A stretch of DNA of 64,000 nucleotides. Origin: Helianthus annuus (taxonomy: Eukaryota > Streptophyta > Magnoliopsida > Asterales > Asteraceae). Location of the stretch: NCBI RefSeq assembly GCF_002127325.2, contig NC_035440.2:75394464-75458463 (forward strand), given 5' to 3'. Shown one piece after another: positions 35,414 to 47,465 of the stretch; the stretch's first letter is position 1; every line of letters begins with the position of its first letter. Under the pieces are notes generated by a model, which worked only from the letters and a program-made list of their open reading frames with translations, did not search any database and was not told the origin of the DNA. A program made the position numbers and the translations under genes.

Positions 35414-35956
35414 TAGTATATTAAACATCAACGTAAAGTTGCATGTTATTATGTTCAAATATTGAAGTAAAAAAATAATAATAAAATAAAACAATGGACA
35501 ACAGTTCTGATCGGCCAGCCCCTTTGTGGCTAAATTACTTGTTTCTTTTCATTGTTTAAAATCTAAACCCTTTATATTTTAATAGTTAGTAACTAACCTA
35601 ATATAATATAAATTGTTCTATATCTAATCTAATGTGACACAAAAGAAAAGGAATATTAAATGGTTGTGGACCATTCCGAACGGACAGGCTTATGGCTAGT
35701 CCAATTACCTTTTTTCCAATGTGTAATCACCTGAATGATGTTTTTATAGTTAGTTAAATGTCCACTAACCTAAACTTAATATAACATGCACAACCACATA
35801 ACTTACATGTTAAAATGGAAAACTAAAAAGAAAGTTAATGGCTGGTTTTCAGCCCATGCGAACATAGCCATGTATGGCAGAATTTAATGTTTTTTTATTA
35901 TTTAATCAACCAACTACTTGTATTAAATGATCACCAACTTAAACCCTAATCTTCCC

Positions 35957-35966
35957 CCTATATATA
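35957..35966 (+). promoter_or_regulatory. TATA box of LTR A
   Basis: CCCCTATATATACAAC precedes a C/A-rich leader; it is at the place expected for an LTR promoter. Confidence 0.55.
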
Positions 35967-37778
35967 CAACTTATAATCAGCCTCCCTACCACTTGTGCAA
36001 CACTAAAACCTCTCAAAAACTCCCTCAAACTCAGCTGAGTTTTCAGCAACACATCAGAAAGTTTCAACAACAAAAAGTGAGTTTTAACTCACTTCCTTTT
36101 CAATTTTCTTCTTGTTCTTTCTTTTACAACACTTGGATAACCTCTAGGAACGTTTCACAAGTTTTCTTGGGCAAAATAAGGTGAAACCTCACCATTTTTG
36201 AGGTCCAAAGTGCACCTATAATTCTGCTCATTTTTATCTTTTTATCTTCATATTTTGGAAGAAAACTCGTGTTTTCATCATACATTTCTATGTCCTTATG
36301 TCACTAATCAACACTATGATTAAGTGTGCTTAAAAACAAGGTTGTAACATACAAATTCAGAGGTTTTAATTCTCTAAACTTTCTGTTTTTAAAAGGGTTT
36401 TAACCCACAAGTGTTGAACAAGGCTTGCACTTGTGTATGTGTGAATACTTGGAAAGCTTGGGCTATCCTACTTACAATCCACACTTCACTTGATAATTTT
36501 CTCCTAGTTAGTATGTATATTTCATTTCTTTATTGTTCATTCATGACAATCCTTGTTGTCTTATGACAACTTGTGCATTGGTGAATATACAAAAGAGGTT
36601 TTAAAATGGAAGATTTATCCTCCTACCTCTATTCATGACTTCTATGATAATCCTTCTTATATTGTTGGACTAAACTTATAATATACCATATGAAATATAT
36701 AAAAATACACATAATACATGTAAGAACCGAACCCTTGATGATAACCAAATGGTTATTTGTCAAGTTACTAAGTTACAACACCTAAGTGCTTAGTTCCTCG
36801 TTACGATTCTAATAGGTATTAAACCTATAAAATCATTCTAACCCCTATGGGTTTTCATAGTGTCAAGAACGAGTGCTAAGTCTAAGTGGTTATTTTCTTG
36901 TATATTTACTTTGTTATACTTTTAATCCCGAATCTAAATCCTCCGTTATTATCCAAATACTCATACACCTATGTTTCCTCGTGTAGAAGGACTTGGTGTT
37001 CCATCCTAAACCAACCAACAAACTCTTCACGGATTAACAAGTGGAAGCTTGCAAAACTGTGAGTACACTTGACCCGTTTTACTTTTAAAACACTTTGGGT
37101 TGTAACATGTTAATATACAAATTTCACTATCACACACTTAAACATGCTTTGTATTCTCAATCCTATATACATGCTACTTGTTTACTTAGGTTCATGCTAG
37201 ATTATACATGCTTTATGTCATTAACTTTGCTAAGCCCTAATTAAACATATATAGCGCTATAGGAGTAGCACGCCGCCCATCAGGGTTTGTTAAGTCTTTA
37301 TTTATTCTTGAACGGTCTCGTTACTTTTGTGGCGAGGGATGCTAAATACTAGTGGACACTTAGGTTTGACATATTGTGATGCATGCTAGTTACCTTGTTT
37401 ACAAATTGCCATGTGGATTCGAGAAAATGCTTTTATACTTATGCTATATTTATTCAAACCTTGTGTACTCGCCAATGCTTTCGCATTGACACTTTATTTT
37501 AAACATGTTACAGGTTGATGATGATGATCGTATGAAATCTAGTAGGGATGACTAGAAACACACTCAAGAAACTATTAGAGTTGTTTTATTATGTTATGTT
37601 GAACTCGTTGTATTTGTCCCTATTTGTTGTAATTTGGATTCCACGTATTGTATTTGACAATTTGAATGATGAAATGAAAACGGTTTTGATTTAAATATTG
37701 TCACAATTAGCGTTATGTGTGATGAGCAATCTATCTTCATCCCGCTCCGATGATTCCGCCATTGGTTGGGGTGTGACA

Positions 37779-38676
37779 CCTGTATAGGTGTAATAGAGGC
37801 TCGTGTCTCAGACTGCGGAATGGACAACTCTAATATAACCGGCGGTGGGATCTCAAATGTAAGTTCGGCAGTAGCGGTGTATAGGACTACAAATAGCTCT
37901 AACGGTCGAGTCGTGATAACAGTGGCGTCCACCATTGGTGCTATTCCGAAGGACTCTCCAATAAGAGATATACTTCTATCTAGCTCTTCGACTATGGGCA
38001 CAGTACTGAACGACTGTCCAATCTCAAAGGCTAAAGGAGGAACAATCGAATCACTATCGTTCATCTAACCGTTCTCATAGGGGCGTAACGTGGGTCAACT
38101 TGAATGGCAAGAGCAGTGGGGCCAACATAAAATGATGAGGTAAGACTGGCCATGTCAATAAATTGTGAGTTAATACGTAATAACTCTTACGAGACTAAGG
38201 TCGAAGGGGTCTCGAATTCATGCTCGCTCTCAGAGTCGTGAATATCGATAATCTCGTAAAAGTGCGACATTTGTGACGCGATGTAACCGTACTAAGTAAG
38301 TGCGTGTTCGAAATGAAAAAAATAACACATAAGGCCTAGATAAACAGATTAACACGTATACACATAAGTTCTTAATATCTCTATTACATGGTTAGGATTC
38401 ATTCTCATTTTGAATCTTTGGCTTCGCGAATTTTTGGAATTCTAAATTCTCAAAACTCATTAAAGTTCGGATAAAGTTCGTAGTTACAACTTAGTTGTCT
38501 TAATCCTTATGGATTCAATTACACACGGTCCCATTTTAGTTTTATAAGATGTCCAAAATATTTTATACATGACAAGCATCACTACTACAAGATATGCCAA
38601 AATCCCAAAGCCGAACTCATGTACCTGAAGAACACTTAAAAATCAAGTGTTAACATAAAGGAATGTAAGTTCACAT
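37779..38676 (-). pseudogene. Broken minus-strand reading frame hosting element A
   Basis: On the minus strand, from about 38270, a frame begins MSHFYEIIDIHDSESEHEF, meets TAA, continues as MASLTSSFYVGPTALAIQV, shifts frame near 38070, and then reads MNDSDSIVPPLAFEIGQSF until element A's LTR cuts it at 37778. S/T/P-rich with repeated GQSF/GESF phrases. I do not recognise a domain. The style (acidic start, S/P-rich, ahead of transposons) suggests the N-terminal or pre-gag part of another gypsy family, but this is a guess. The stretch 38280-38676 shows nothing else. The opposite-strand frame (37766-38068) is less convincing. Confidence 0.35.
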
Positions 38677-40101
38677 TATAACAACCCCCCTAGAACCCTT
38701 AACGTAACCCTAACCGTTCCTTACATACCCCATACATGGAAAATGGACCCGAAATACCTTTGTACTTGTGAAAATCAAGAAAAACGAAATTCAGCAGTCG
38801 CTCGCGAGGCGCGACGAGGACCATCTTGGTCGGTCGCCGCCCGCGACTACCTTTTTTTGTCGAACAAGGCACAGTGCCACGTGGCACATGACTCACCCAA
38901 GCTAGACCGATGACTGGTCAAAGCTATAATCGACACATCAATCCCTGCAGGCCGCGAAGGACTTCCTTGTCTTCGTCGCGGGGCGCGAGCCGCCCTAGAT
39001 TCAGCCTATCAATTGGATCGACGAGCTCATTTGAGTTTCATTCAAAATTTCTGATCTCTCTCAATTTCTATATAGTAGAAATTCTACTCGGGCATAATAC
39101 CTACTATAAGGCGAAGCTCTGCCTCATTGTAAGTACTATAACCCTACTATTACCCTACACGATCGATTTAGGATTCCGTAACGCATTTCGACTCTGCCCG
39201 ACTCAGTTGTTGGAATTCTGTCTAGTGTTACACCTGATTGATCTAGGACTTCGTAATGCATGTCAAGGCTCTGCCTGACTCAGTCATTGGAGTTCTGTCT
39301 CGAGTTGTACGGTTAATGTGATTTAGGTTATTTTACTAACACGTGTGCATTGTTTAATTTTAATAGATAATAACCAGGAGAATCACCAGGAAGCTTTAGT
39401 TTTACCTAAGTCAACAATGTGAGTACATCTACTATTTGCCACCTTTTTGTAAATATATTTTTGTGAGTCAAAAATTTTTACCAAAACCTAAATGTTTTAA
39501 GTTACACTTAACAGTAATTGAGTATTTGTGATTCCACAATTATTGACGGTATGTTGGGGTTTTGTATACAAAATGTGGAAAATGTTGCCATTGGACAAAG
39601 AGTTAGCCAATGGGTAATATGACCCACAAGTTAGGTGTTGACAGTACTGAATGAGTAATGGAGTAGATGTAAACAAATGTAATTACGGATGCCCTCAATT
39701 CTGTGAAGTTATAAAACTGTTTTGATTAAACTGGGATGCATCACTAGTATTTCTTGCCGAGAAAATGTTTTGAAAACGCGTTTCAGGTAACAAAATGTGA
39801 AAGCCAATAGAAGCCAGCTGGAGAGCACTGAAGGCTTGTAAAAGTGGCTATAAAAGTTACCTAAATAAAAAGGAGTTTTTGTTTTCAATAATTAGAGTTT
39901 ACCCCTACAAATGTATTGTCAAATGAACTTGGGTTTTTATCCCAAAAAGCTATTATTATAAGAGTCTGGTGTTTTACTCTGATCAAAATATTTCCTAACT
40001 ATGGTCCTGATATATTCCGCTGCCAAATAAATAAACACCGATACCACCCATCTGAATGCTCGCGGTGCCCGCTCCCGAGATAGGGGTCGGGGGTTGCGAC
40101 A
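38677..40101 (+). repeat. 5' LTR of element H
   Basis: It starts TATAACAACCCCCC and ends GGGGGTTGCGACA: imperfect inverted termini, with the start probably mutated from TGTAACAACC. 1425 bp. A predicted intron runs from AACAAT|GTGAGTACATC at 39419 to GCGTTTCAG ending at 39786. A TATA-like CTATATAG is near 39068-39075. Confidence 0.85.
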
Positions 40102-40106
40102 GAGAG

Positions 40107-40118
40107 TGGTATTAGAGC
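40107..40118 (+). promoter_or_regulatory. Primer-binding site of H (tRNA-Met, one mismatch)
   Basis: TGGTATTAGAGC has one C-to-T change from the TGGTATCAGAGC seen in B, C and F. Confidence 0.85.
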
Positions 40119-40239
40119 TACAGCCACTGGTTTAAGCCAAAGAAGTGTTCTGCTAACACTTAAATTTTTATTCTGTGTTAGGAAATAAATTATGTGCAAA
40201 TATTGTTTTGTGTTATTTGACTATTTGTTAGTTTATAGT

Positions 40240-41048
40240 ATGAGTGAGCAAGGGACTTCGGACGCTTATCGTCATTAGATAGTTCACCAAAAGATGAGGG
40301 AACATCATCTCAACCTAATCCCTCAGGATACTCAGCCGATACTGAGGAAGGGATATTTATATTTAAGGCACAGTCTGAGGAACCTTTTACTACTAAAAAG
40401 AGAGATTGGTTTAATAGAAGAGCACATGAGAGAAGAAAGAGAATGAAAAAGTTGCAACAGCAGAGAGCCATAGTCAGAGCTAATAGGGAGGCGAATGCAC
40501 AAACTCCGGAAACAGTCGTTAGGCCACCTTGGGAAGAGGAGCTAGATAGACAGTTGGCTGATTTCCATATGTTAGCCACTACATCAGTAGATGCTAACCA
40601 AAACCAAATAGCTGAACCGCCGCTGTTACCTATATTCCCAGACCAACCAATGCTAGAACCTAATCAAGAAAACCAATTCCCAATACCTGCATTTGACCCC
40701 AACGAGTTACCTAGAATCCCAACTCCACAACCTTTATATGATCCATGGTTTGATGACATTATGTCATACTCGACCCTATACCCTCCCGAAGAACCAATGC
40801 CTTTAGAACATGATCCGTGGCAGGATAACGATAGAACATTTTTCGAAATGAATAGCACAGACCCTTACGAGGAACCCGTACCTCCTCCTGAACCATTAGA
40901 CCCACCAATGAGTCAAAAACATGTGCAGGAACTCCATCAGTATGGAGAAGATTTAGTGAATGAGGGAAATAGAATCAGAAATATAGGGGAAAAACTAGTT
41001 TGGAAATATGATGAGCGAGACATGCAGTACTGGATTAATGGCGCTTAG
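40240..41048 (+). pseudogene. Pre-gag ORF of element H
   Basis: An extra ORF lies between the primer site and gag. The likely original start is ATG 40240 (MSEQGTSDA), but a small frameshift near 40270 separates it from the long frame, which reads EGTSSQPNPSGYSADTEE and then from 40443 a 201-residue open stretch. That part has a basic start (KRDWFNRRAHERRKRM), a long P/E/D-rich middle, and the end GEKLVWKYDERDMQYWING. It has no zinc knuckle, protease or gag-domain motif, and I do not know its function. Extra ORFs upstream of gag are known in some plant gypsy lineages. Truncation of other genes is unlikely because it ends cleanly at 41048. Confidence 0.65.
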
Positions 41049-41084
41049 AAATTACGTAGATATATGTGTACTTTTGTATATTAA

Positions 41085-41115
<31 letters not shown>

Positions 41116-41290
41116 GATACGGATGCAAAAGTATATTTGATTTCAAGTTGTAATTTGTAATAGATGCATATATGTATATATATAATAAAGTAAAAGTCGC
41201 AATGATCGACGTTTTTGACCAAATTGTTTGTGTGATTATGTATAAGTAACTTCTGTGATAATTAATACTTGCTAAATATTCCCAATTTAG
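41049..41290 (+). other. Spacer or intron between pre-gag and gag of H
   Basis: AT-rich, with TA runs near 41083-41116 and 41170-41186. It ends ATTCCCAATTTAG directly before the gag ATG at 41291, which is a plausible 3' splice site. No convincing single donor was identified. Confidence 0.45.
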
Positions 41291-44200
41291 ATGGACAACA
41301 AAGTAAATTAGGAAAACCAGAATAATGAGAATAACAGAAACCAAATAGATAACAGTGCCATCCAACATATAGTAGCACAAGGAATTATAGATGCTATGCC
41401 TTATATTATCAAGACTGTTAAAGAAGCAGAAAATAATAAATCTGCAAATGGAAGTAAACATCAACATCCTGAGCAAAGTCACAGTGTGAATGATAATGGA
41501 CCTATAATCCAAGCTCCAATTCCTAAAAGAAGAAGAACTGCTTTTTACGGTTGTTCTTATAAAGAATTCTTGGCCTGCAAACCAATAGAATTCTCAGGCA
41601 ATGACGGAGCCATTGCAGCCTTACGTTGGATAGAAAAGACAGAAGCAGTCATAAAGATAAGTAAATGCACAGACGAAGATAAAATTATGTTTGCTTCTAA
41701 TCTTTCCAAAAATGCAGCCTTAGAATGGTGGAATACTATTCTCCAGTCTAGGGGAAGTGACAGAATTTATAAAATGGAATGGATCAACTTTAAGGAAATG
41801 GTTGAAAGAAAATTCTGTCCTCCCAATGAAAAGGAACAAATCGCCAATAAGTTCCTAAATCTTAGAATGACTGGAATTGACTGCAAAGGTTACACTACCA
41901 TATTCTTCGAATATGCTAGGATAGTGCCAACCTTAGCTTCACCTGAACCAGTGTTAATCTCCCGTTATATTTGGGGATTAATTAGTGAGATTGGACACGT
42001 AGTCAAGGCAGCTAGACCACAAACCATAGAAGAAGCAGTGGAACAAGCCAATACACTGACGGATGAACTAGTACGTACTCAAGAGGAAAACCAGAGAAAG
42101 AACCTAGCTCAAAAGCTTACCCAAGAATTTCGCTACGGTAATTCCAACCGTGGGAAAGGTACAGGTTCTTCCTCTGCACCATAATGTAGGTATTGCAAAA
42201 GAAAGCATTATGGAAGATGCTCCATAAACTGCAACTTTTGCAAAATATCTGGACGCAAGGAAGAAGACTGTAGGAAGAAACCCGGTAATGGGATATGCTT
42301 CAACTGTGGAGAGAAGGGACACATCAAACTGAACTGTCCGAAACTAGCTCTAGCCACAACCAACAAAACTAAGACAACTGAAGCACCTAAGAAGAATGCC
42401 AGAGCGTTTGTTCTAACAACTGAGGAAGACAAGATGATTCTAGATGTGATTGCCGGTACGTTCTTAGTTGATAACATATTTGCCAAAGTATTGTTTGACT
42501 CTGGTGCAAACCAAAGTTTTATCAATACTTCTTTCTACAAACTTCTTGGCCAATCTTTAGCTAAACTGCAACAAGATTGTCTGGTAGGGACAGCAAATGG
42601 AGAATCCGTTAAGATAGGTGAAATCTTGTAGGGAGTAAGAATAGAAATCCTGAATCATCAATTCTTTATTAACCTTTACCCAATGAATCTGGCTGGATTC
42701 GATGTTGTATTTGGAATGGATTGGTTGGTAGCCAATCACGCCAGCATTCTATGAGATCAAAAGATAGTACAAGTAAGTACATTAAGTGGTGAAAAGATCA
42801 CAATTAAAGGAGACAAGCCAACTAGATCGACAAAGTTCATCTCTGTGATGAAAGCTGCAAGTTATGAAAGGAAAGGAGGAATAATATATATGATTTCTGT
42901 AATATCTAAATTCTCAGACGTTTTTCCAGAAGAGTTACCTGGATTACCGCCTGATAGAGATGTTGAATTCAGAATTCACCTAATACCAGGAACGGCACCA
43001 ATTGCCAAAGCACCATATCGATTAGCACCAACGGAGATGCAGGAACTGAAGAAACAATTGGACGAACTTCTTGACAAAGGTTTTATACAACCAAGTTCAT
43101 CACCGTGGGGAGCACTGGTGTTGTTTGTTAAGAAGAAGGACGGATCGATGCATATGTGCATTGATTACCGAGATTTGAACAAAGTTACGATTAAGAATCG
43201 GTACCCACTACCGAGAATCGATGATATGTTCGATCAACTTCAAGGAGCTCGATTCTTTTCTAAGATCGACTTACGCTCAAGATATCATCAACTGAAAGTA
43301 CAGGAAGAGGATATTCCTAAAACTGCTTTCAGAACGAGATACTGTCATTATGAATTTACCGTCAGGCCTTTTGGTTTAACCAATGCCCCAGATGCATTTA
43401 TGGACATGATGAAGAGGATATGTAAACCATACCTAGATCAATTCATAATTATCTTTATAGATGATATTATAATTTACTCTAAGAGTAAAGAGGAACATGC
43501 AGCGCATCTGCATACACTTCTTACATTATTGAGAAAAGAGAAGCTTTATGCTAAATTCTCAAAATGTGAATTTTGGTTACAAGAAGTGCAATTCCTTGGA
43601 CATCTGGTTAATCATGAAGGAATGCATGTGGATCCCACAAAAATCTAGGCTACTACTAAATGGAAAGTCCCTGAATCACCAACAGAAGTACGAAGTTTTC
43701 TTGGACTGGCAGGATATTATAGACAGTTTATCCGAGATTTCTCTAGAATAGTCATTCCATTAACTAAACTGACCTGTAAATCAGTAAAGTTTGAATGGGG
43801 ACCAAAACAGGAAGAAGCTTCTAGGATTCTTAAGCAAAGATTAACCAACGCACCCATACTCGCATTACTAGAAGGAACTGAAGACTTTATAGGCTATTGT
43901 GACGCGTCTAAGTTAGGATAGGGATGTGTGTTGATGCAACATCAAAAGGTTATATCATATGCCTCTAGACAACTTAAGAAACATGAAGGGAATTATACAA
44001 CCCATGATCTAGAACTAGGAGCCATAGTTTTTGCCCTTAAGATTTGGAGACACTATTTATATGGAAATAAATTTGTTGTCTTCACTGATCATAAGAGTTT
44101 AAGATATATTTTTGGGCAAAAAGAACTAGATATGAGACAGAGACCCTGGATGGAAGTTCTTAGTGATTATGATTGTGATATCCAGTATCATGCTGGAAAA

Positions 44201-45648
44201 GCTACTGTAGTAGCTGATGCTTTAAGTTGAAAGTATCATGCAAAGCCAAAACGAGTACGTTCTCTCAGGTTAAATCTACAAGTAGATTTAAATGACCAAA
44301 TTAGAGAAGTACAGGAATCAGCAATCAAGGACGATGCTGAAAAATTAAAAGGGATGATTAAGGAGTTAGAACAAGGAGTTGATGGAATTTGGAAGTTCCA
44401 CAGAATTCTAGAAGAAGCTCATAAGTCTAAGTATACGATACATCCCTGAAGTGATAAGATGTATCAAGATATAAGAAAGAATTTCTGGTAGATAGGAATA
44501 AAAAGGATATAGCTAACTATGTTGCAAAATGTTTAACTTGTTCACAAGTTAAAGCTGAGCATCAGAAACCCTCAGGACTATTGCAACAGTTAGAGATGCC
44601 AATATGGAAATAGGAATTGATAACAATGGAATTTGTTACCAAATTACCCAAAACAAAAAAAGGAAATGATACAATCTGGGTGATTGTAGACAGATTAACC
44701 AAATCTACTCATTTCTTACCAATGAAAGAAACTATCAGTATGGAACAGTTAGCCAGGCTTTATGTAAATGAAATAGTTTCATTACATGGAATTCTTTTAT
44801 CTATCATATCTGATAGAGATAGTCGTTTTACTTCTCATTTTTAGACAAGTTTCCAAAAAGCAATGGGAACCAGGTTAAATCTAAGCAAAGCTTATCATCC
44901 ACAGACGGACGGACAATGCGAAAGGACAATCCAGATGATGGAAGATATGCTTAGAGCATGTGTCATTGATTTCTGAGGAAATTGGGACGACCATTTACCA
45001 CTAATAGAATTTTCCTACAATAACAGCTATCATACAAGCATTAATGTTGCACCTTTTGAAGCACTTTATGGACGAAAGTGCAGAACTCCAGTCTGTTGGG
45101 CAGAAATTGGAGAAAAGCAACTATCTGGACCAGAGATAGTGCAAGAAACAACAGATAAGATAATTCAAGTCAAATAAAGACTAAAAGCAGCACGAGATCG
45201 TCAAATGAGTTATGCAGATAACAGACGAAAACCTTTAGAATTTCAAGTAGGAGATAAAGTATTATTAAAAGTTTCTCCATGGAAAGGAGTAGTCAGATTC
45301 GTTAAAAGGGGAAAGCTAAGCCCTAGGTATGTTGGACCTTTTGAGATTATTAGAAGAATAGGACCTGTAGCCTTTCAGCTACAATTGCCAGAGGAAATGG
45401 CAGGAATACATGACGTGTTTCATGTATGTAATCTCAAAAAGTGTTTAGCAGGCGAATCGTTAGTGATACCTCTTAAGGACATAGAGGTAAATGAGAAACT
45501 TAAGTTTCTTGAGAAACCCATTCAGATTGAAGATAGAAAGATCAAGAATCTTAAACACAAGAGACTAGGTCTGGTCAAAGTAAAATGGGATTCCAAGAGA
45601 GGACTAGAATACACTTGGGAACTTGAATCAAAGATGAAAAGGAAATAC
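41291..45648 (+). pseudogene. Element H gag-pol, many in-frame stops
   Basis: One frame runs from ATG 41291 to about 44230, with stops at 41309, 42182, 42629, about 42751, 43646, 43919 and 44228. After a frameshift near 44490 it continues from about 44520 to 45648 with further stops. Motifs: gag EFSGNDGAIAALRWIEK and LEWWNTIL; knuckles CNFCKISGRKEEDC (His lost) and CFNCGEKGHIKLNC; protease [24 protein letters not shown] and [10 protein letters not shown]; RNase [13 protein letters not shown]; integrase [21 protein letters not shown] and YHPQTDGQCER; tail [16 protein letters not shown]. Many stops (TGG to TAG, CAA or CAG to TAA or TAG, CGA to TGA) fit deamination of methylated cytosine. Confidence 0.92.
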
Positions 45649-46056
45649 TGTCACACCCTCAAAATCCACATGCGGAGTATTACTGCGAGGCGTGTGACTG
45701 ACCAGGATCATACCACCAATCATACTGAACAATAAATAAAGTAAAGTAAAACCATCACAGTCCAAACGTTTAGTGTTCACAAAACAATATTCCAAAACAA
45801 GTTTAAGCGTTAGCGGAAGGATAAAGTTTAAAACCCATTAACAGTTCAAAAGCATAAAGTTCATTATTAGAAACCCAACAGTTGGTTCCTTGCCACAACG
45901 TCCACTTCTCGTGTAAACTCCAGCCATGTACCTAACGACCTGCAAAGCATGCGGTACTGTGTCAATAAAAGGTTGGCGAGTTCACAGTTGGTTGTCCATT
46001 TTAATGTTGTTCCAAAAACCATAAGTTGTTTAAGTTTCTTATTCTTTATAAAAACA
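45649..46056 (-). repeat. Minus-strand LTR fragment G
   Basis: It starts TGTCACACCCTCAAAATCCAC, the reverse of the LTR end GTGGATTTTGGGGGTGTGACA, and resembles D. It carries the conserved acceptor (minus strand ATGCTTTGCAG|GTCGTTAGGTAC at about 45925-45950). It is cut off at 46056, exactly where the Helitron terminus begins. Left-side target candidate AATAC at 45644-45648. Confidence 0.85.
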
Positions 46057-46084
46057 CTAGCCTATATCCCGTGTGACACACGGG
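46057..46084 (-). other. Helitron 3' terminus (hairpin and CTAG)
   Basis: Minus strand: CCCGTGTGTCACACGGG hairpin, ATATAGG, then CTAG with host T following. This matches the known Helitron pattern (GC hairpin 10-12 bases before CTRR, insertion between A and T). Confidence 0.8.
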
Positions 46085-46345
46085 TTTAAAAAATACAATT
46101 AATAACCTATTATTTAATATGATCTTTTATATCTTAACAATCAAAATAACATCTAAGAGCATTGACATTCGTGCCTTTATATTCATTTAGATAATTTAAT
46201 ATAAAATTTATTTTTCTCTAAATTATCTTTAATTTTAAATAACGTATCACGTCCATCTCTATATCTATATCTTGATCTAACTCACAAACACTAATTTTAT
46301 TATTTATTTCTCTTTCCTACAGACTCACAATCCAAAATATAGTTT
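46068..46345 (-). repeat. Helitron 3'-terminal repeat, copy 1
   Basis: Direct partner of 59505-59790. Shared blocks include ACAATTAATAACCTATTAT, ATCTTAACAATCAAAATAAC, CTAAGAGCATTGACAT and TTATTATTTATTTCTCTTT. Similarity ends at about 46345, after which the B3 gene's upstream region begins. Confidence 0.85.
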
Positions 46346-47465
46346 ATTGTATTTTTCTTCGTTTTAACCGTACACTCTCATCACACTAAAACTTTTTAAC
46401 TTTTATTTTTCAAACCATATGGCTAAAGCTTTACTCAACCCTATTTTGCGAAGTTGAAATTCAAGTTACCAATATAGGGTTTAGTGAAACTCTAGCCATA
46501 TTATTTGGAAAGTAAAAGTAAAAAAACCATATATTATATATTTGCAAAAGATATTTTTTTATATGATGTCTTTATTAGAAATTATAACACTTCTTTTTTA
46601 TTTTTGTTAGGAGAAACATAAAAAAAGATCACATTATTCAAAACACACCCGTCTCTCACTACACTCGCTTCCCCCTCGGTTTCTTCAACACTCCCACACT
46701 CTCAATTCTCTCTGCGTTTCTTATCTTCAACATCAACACAAACCCTAAAATCTCAGAATTCCGCCTCTTCTTCAACATCCACAGACGCGATTTCACGATT
46801 TCACTCACGAAAAGGATATACACTAACAGTTATCAGAAATCACAGCATTCGGTAAAAAATTTTGAACTTATTTCTTGCTTTTTCACAGATTTCGTAGTTT
46901 TATTTCTTTAATAATGTTAAATAATGAGAATCTAAGTGTCGGAAAACAAAATAACGATGACCAGAAGTTCAGTCGTTTGTGTTTCATTTTTTTTTTTTGA
47001 CTTGTTTTTCTATCTAAGTAATGTTTACATTATGTTTTGTTTTTCATTAAACCCTAAAACGTTGATACTGATCAAACCCGAAATGTTTTGTTAGTGCTAG
47101 TTGATTTTCATTTTAAACCCTAAAACAGAGATTTTGATTGTTTGTGCTTGATTATTGCCCTGGTTATTTAGAATTTTGACACTTTTTGGTATTTGATATA
47201 ACATTTCTGGTGATAATGATGGTTTTTAGGGCTATGATTGATAAGGGTGATGTTTTTATGCTAAATTTTCATCGTGATGTTTCTATGAACTGTTATATGA
47301 ATCTTCAAGGTCGTTGTTGATTTTCTTTACTTCAAACCATAAAACGGAGATTTTGATATATGTTCTTTCAAACCTTTAAGTTATGCTTTAGTGTGTTATT
47401 TGAAAATTCTTATGCTAGTGTATTTACCTTCCTAATTGTAAGTATCTATTTCATTCTGTGCAGAT
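46346..47465 (+). promoter_or_regulatory. 5' region and untranslated leader of the B3 gene
   Basis: AT-rich DNA is followed by a CT/CA-rich leader (about 46640-46852), typical of plant 5' UTRs. A donor-like CATTCG|GTAAAA at 46853 and an acceptor TTCTGTGCAG ending at 47463 suggest a leader intron of about 610 bp. The first ATG after the acceptor (47466) begins the coding sequence. No other gene is seen here. Confidence 0.5.

Larger units (their letters stand above)
8337..37778 (+). mobile_element. Ty3/gypsy element A (outer, old, three times interrupted)
   Basis: Reading only the A segments (8337-9480, 29803-30435, 32957-37778) gives one continuous gag-to-LTR order: gag zinc knuckles, protease, reverse transcriptase, RNase H, integrase, chromodomain-like tail, polypurine tract and 3' LTR. 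The joins are exact: CCTAT before and after element B, and ATGTT before and after D, each restoring the same reading frame. The 5' LTR and most of gag are missing because LTR E cuts in at 8336. Its 3' end abuts a minus-strand frame at 37779 (CCTGT would be the right target duplication). Stops, a mutated protease site (DTS for DSG), a mutated RT site (DN for DD) and RNase H deletions make it inactive. Confidence 0.9.
34955..37778 (+). repeat. 3' LTR of element A
   Basis: It starts TATAACGCCTCG (TG mutated to TA) and ends TTGGGGTGTGACA (2824 bp). TATA (CTATATATAC) is near 35957-35966. A predicted intron runs from ACT|GTGAGTACAC at 37059 to TGTTACAG ending at 37513, with a TATAGCGCTATA palindrome near 37250. 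A compound microsatellite is at 35258-35412. Its partner LTR is outside the window. Confidence 0.9.
38677..45648 (+). mobile_element. Ty3/gypsy element H (5' part; 3' end displaced)
   Basis: 5' LTR, tRNA-Met type primer site, a pre-gag ORF, gag, protease, RT, RNase H, integrase and chromodomain-like tail in order, ending at KMKRKY where the minus-strand LTR G is inserted (45649). The 3' LTR must lie beyond the G and Helitron insertions, outside the window. Multiple in-frame stops show long inactivity. Confidence 0.9.

Noticed and set aside
35132..35416. 94-residue ORF rich in isoleucine and arginine
   Set aside because: It is simply translation of the ATA and AAGAAT microsatellite.
37766..38068. 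Plus-strand 100-residue ORF after LTR A
   Set aside because: It starts inside the LTR of A and the minus-strand frame is longer and continues upstream, so the plus frame is probably a shadow.
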